DNA from: Amia ocellicauda
Taxonomy: Eukaryota; Chordata; Actinopteri; Amiiformes; Amiidae
NCBI RefSeq assembly: GCF_036373705.1
Contig: NC_089867.1
Span: 18,093,666 to 18,157,665, forward strand
Length of the DNA stretch: 64,000 nt
Reading direction: 5' to 3'
The notes under the pieces are model-generated. The model saw nothing but the letters and a program-made list of their open reading frames with translations, did not search any database and had not been told where the DNA came from. Within the stretch, counting starts at the first letter, position 1. Each line of letters opens with the position of its first letter. Position numbers and translations under genes: made by a program. This document shows, piece after piece, positions 62,301 through 64,000 of this stretch.

Positions 62301-64000
62301 GAAGTTTTAACAGAGTTTTAACTCTTTTTATTCCATATGAGGAGCGGTGGCCTATTTGTAAGGTCTGCATTGACACAGATTTCAGATTCTCAGATTCTGC
62401 TGATGCACAGGATGGTTTGCAGTAGAAAACTGAACCAGTGGAGACCCACAGAAAAAAGTGGGGCATCGTTTCGCCGAGGCCCACCTCTGACAGGCAGCGC
62501 TTGCAGCATCATCGAGCTCACCTCAACCTTGAAGTCATTGCTGATGTAGCGACCATTCAGCTCTGAGCAGACCAGCTTGAACTTCCTGTCGAACAGCGAC
62601 TCGGCATGCCAGTTCCTGTAGCGAATCAGGTGCAGGACCTGCTCGTAGTTGGCCATGGTGTCCACACCTTCAGCACAGGAGCAAATAAACAAACCAATAA
62701 ATAAATGCATCAAAAACTGCAGAAAAGCAACCAAACTGGCATGATGTCAAATCGCAGGGATGGTGTTAAAACAAAGCAAACCATGGCATCTGGTTTTCAA
62801 AATCTAAATTCTCCTATAATATCCACGGTTGTGCCGACATGGCCACTATCTATGCAAACCCCTGCATATTGTGTGTATTATGTGGCGTCTTGTCTAAATC
62901 CAGGCTAAGGTCTCCTCTGCTCAAATGTCTGGGCTTCGAACTTGACAACCAGACCCCCCCCCCCCCCCATCAAGCACCTCTCCTGGCTCTTATCGTAATT
63001 AAAACCATATAGAATAATAAATAAAAAGAACTCTGAGGTGAAAAGAAGGCCCATACCTGTGATGATCATGCCCAGATTGGAGCTGCTCATCTCCATTCCT
63101 CTCTGCTGGATGAGCGCCAGGTCCACCTCCATGCTCTCCTGCTCGGCGTTCAGCTCCTCCCCGATCACAGTCACCTCACAGGTGTCCAGGTTGTGCATGA
63201 TTTCCTCGGACACCACCGACTCTTGGACTGCGGGTGCACAGGAGATAGAAAATGGCATTTTAATCCAACCCTCAAAAATAAAAATAAAAAGTGAACAAAA
63301 AGCAGTCCTGTCTCGGCTGCACTGATATAGAGACCAGACTAATTTCCACAGAAAGTGTTCAATTTCCTTTCATGTTGCAGCTCTGCATGCTCTCCACAAG
63401 GAGAGATGTGTCAGAAGACTAATCAGATGTCTCCAGCTGTGAGGTGCCAAATTGGAACTGATCTCTATCCATCTCAGGGAGGATAATGGTTTCACACTGA
63501 GACAAATGCAGCAAAACTGCATGCCAAGGAAATTAAGCTTCCAATTGATCCAATATACTTTACAGTCTACCTCAAGGGGGAATGTGCCTCCTAACATTGA
63601 TTCTGTATACACCATCCACAAGTATTTATGCAGTGTACTGTTGTTTTTCTGTGACATTCATATTCAAATTTAAAGTATTACATATAAAAGGATTTATTTT
63701 AAAATGTAAATAACAGTAAACATACACCACATTTACTGTAAAGATCAATGCAAAGACATTTTCCTTTCACAAAAGATGATTTACTACAGAATCCCTTTAG
63801 CACTAACCAAACAATTCACATAATAAAGCCAGACACAGATACACACACATACACTCTACTGCACTGCCATGTGTCCACCACATGCAGCCCGCTGCCTGGC
63901 AGATGGTTACAGAGGATCTGAGAGGCTGAGTGGAGATGGGACAACCGAAATCCCATTAGTACAATCCTGGGCAGCTACCTGTGGGATCGTCCTCGCCCTC
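59109..64000 (-). CDS. clstn1: Calsyntenin-1, C-terminal part (5' exons beyond the window)
   Basis: A type I neuronal membrane protein (alcadein-alpha) that links vesicles to kinesin-1 and is cleaved by alpha- and gamma-secretases. Six exons on the minus strand: 63979-64000 (partial), 63057-63227, 62522-62667, 61739-61874, 59425-59609, 59109-59300. The phases join to 283 codons plus TGA. Order: end of the ectodomain ([35 protein letters not shown]), a transmembrane segment (ATVVIVV...MIILGVF), the juxtamembrane RIRAAHQRS, then a cytoplasmic tail with two kinesin light chain-binding motifs ([11 protein letters not shown] and [11 protein letters not shown]) flanking an acidic Glu/Asp run. ITVNPME is the region known to bind X11-like adaptors. 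Tail-to-tail with pik3cd, as in human 1p36. Confidence 0.95.
59425..59609 (-). CDS. clstn1: clstn1 transmembrane exon
   Basis: Begins inside a Val codon (VVPSAAT). Carries the single membrane span, [20 protein letters not shown] and the first kinesin-binding motif MDWDDS, ending NPME. Acceptor GTCCCACAG, donor GAG/GTCAGT. Confidence 0.96.
60496..60592. repeat. 44-bp-arm perfect palindrome inside the Tc1 element
   Basis: Arms 60496-60539 and 60549-60592 are exact reverse complements with a 9-nt loop. The right arm holds TATAAAAG about 55 bp upstream of the transposase ATG, so the promoter box sits in a hairpin. A 3-bp-different version occurs in the other copy. Confidence 0.9.
60635..61420 (+). 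pseudogene. Tc1-like transposase, broken by deletion
   Basis: From [10 protein letters not shown] the frame follows the transposase to AMYRQIL. It then jumps (deletion, near 61290) to sequence from near the 3' end in the wrong frame ([11 protein letters not shown]). The first Asp (KVLWSDETK) is kept; the second Asp and the Glu are gone. It can only be mobilised in trans. The original C-terminus [20 protein letters not shown] is still readable in another frame at 61299-61367. Confidence 0.93.
61739..61874 (-). CDS. clstn1: clstn1 juxtamembrane ectodomain exon
   Basis: Encodes [37 protein letters not shown] and LVNAHQAS. This stretch contains the region shed by metalloproteases in mammals. Acceptor TTTTTGCAG, donor TCAG/GTACTG. 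Confidence 0.94.
62522..62667 (-). CDS. clstn1: clstn1 ectodomain exon
   Basis: Encodes [39 protein letters not shown] and YISNDFKVE. Starts in phase with the preceding GG/GT Gly. Donor GAG/GTGAGC. Confidence 0.95.
63057..63227 (-). CDS. clstn1: clstn1 ectodomain exon
   Basis: Encodes [37 protein letters not shown] and the end [10 protein letters not shown]. Acceptor ACCCGCAG, donor ACAG/GTATGG. Confidence 0.95.
63979..64000 (-). CDS. clstn1: clstn1 exon cut by the window edge
   Basis: Last 22 nt of an exon (EGEDDPT plus one base) with donor ACAG/GTAGCT. The phase matches the next exon. The remainder is outside the window. Confidence 0.8.

Overview
This is a vertebrate genomic window. The intron-rich genes have GT-AG splice sites, microsatellites are abundant, and there are Tc1/mariner elements of a kind common in fish. 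A FOXL2-like forkhead gene lying beside PIK3CD points to a ray-finned fish, because this second FOXL2-type gene is reported as lost in tetrapods. The roomy intergenic spacing would suit a non-teleost or early-branching teleost, but the species cannot be fixed from sequence alone. I found no bacterial, viral or CRISPR-like system.

Layout. 1-5545: AT-rich intergenic DNA with no gene I can support. 5521-7600: a compact forkhead gene on the + strand (CDS 5694-6551, 285 aa, foxl2l, called foxl3 in the medaka literature). 7600-28826: a long intergenic or 5'-UTR-intron region. It holds two linked TA-centred palindromes, a Tc1 MITE, a fold-back MITE, a 47-bp minisatellite, a LINE relic and three GC/CpG-rich patches. 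Two of those patches (about 12.2-12.56 kb and 23.5-24.4 kb) end in good splice donors and are candidate untranslated first exons of the next gene. 28827 to about 55055: complete pik3cd on the + strand, with 22 coding exons giving 1045 aa (PI3K catalytic subunit p110-delta) and a roughly 2-kb 3' UTR. 55388-64000: the 3' part of clstn1 (calsyntenin-1) on the - strand, six exons and 283 aa, including the transmembrane segment and cytoplasmic tail. It is tail-to-tail with pik3cd and runs off the right edge.

Two copies of one Tc1-like family (about 39.6-41.2 kb and 60.27-61.57 kb) sit in introns of pik3cd and clstn1. Each is antisense to its host gene. The first keeps an open 336-codon transposase with the DD34E triad. 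The second has lost about 280 bp, including the last two catalytic residues.

How the genes relate. They are neighbours by descent and do not form a pathway. The order forkhead - PI3K catalytic subunit, same strand, with a calsyntenin nearby, mirrors the human FOXL2 - PIK3CB - CLSTN2 region (3q22-23). PIK3CD-CLSTN1 tail-to-tail is the human 1p36 arrangement. The window therefore looks like the ohnologous partner of the FOXL2 locus, with the forkhead member still present. That is the most informative observation here.
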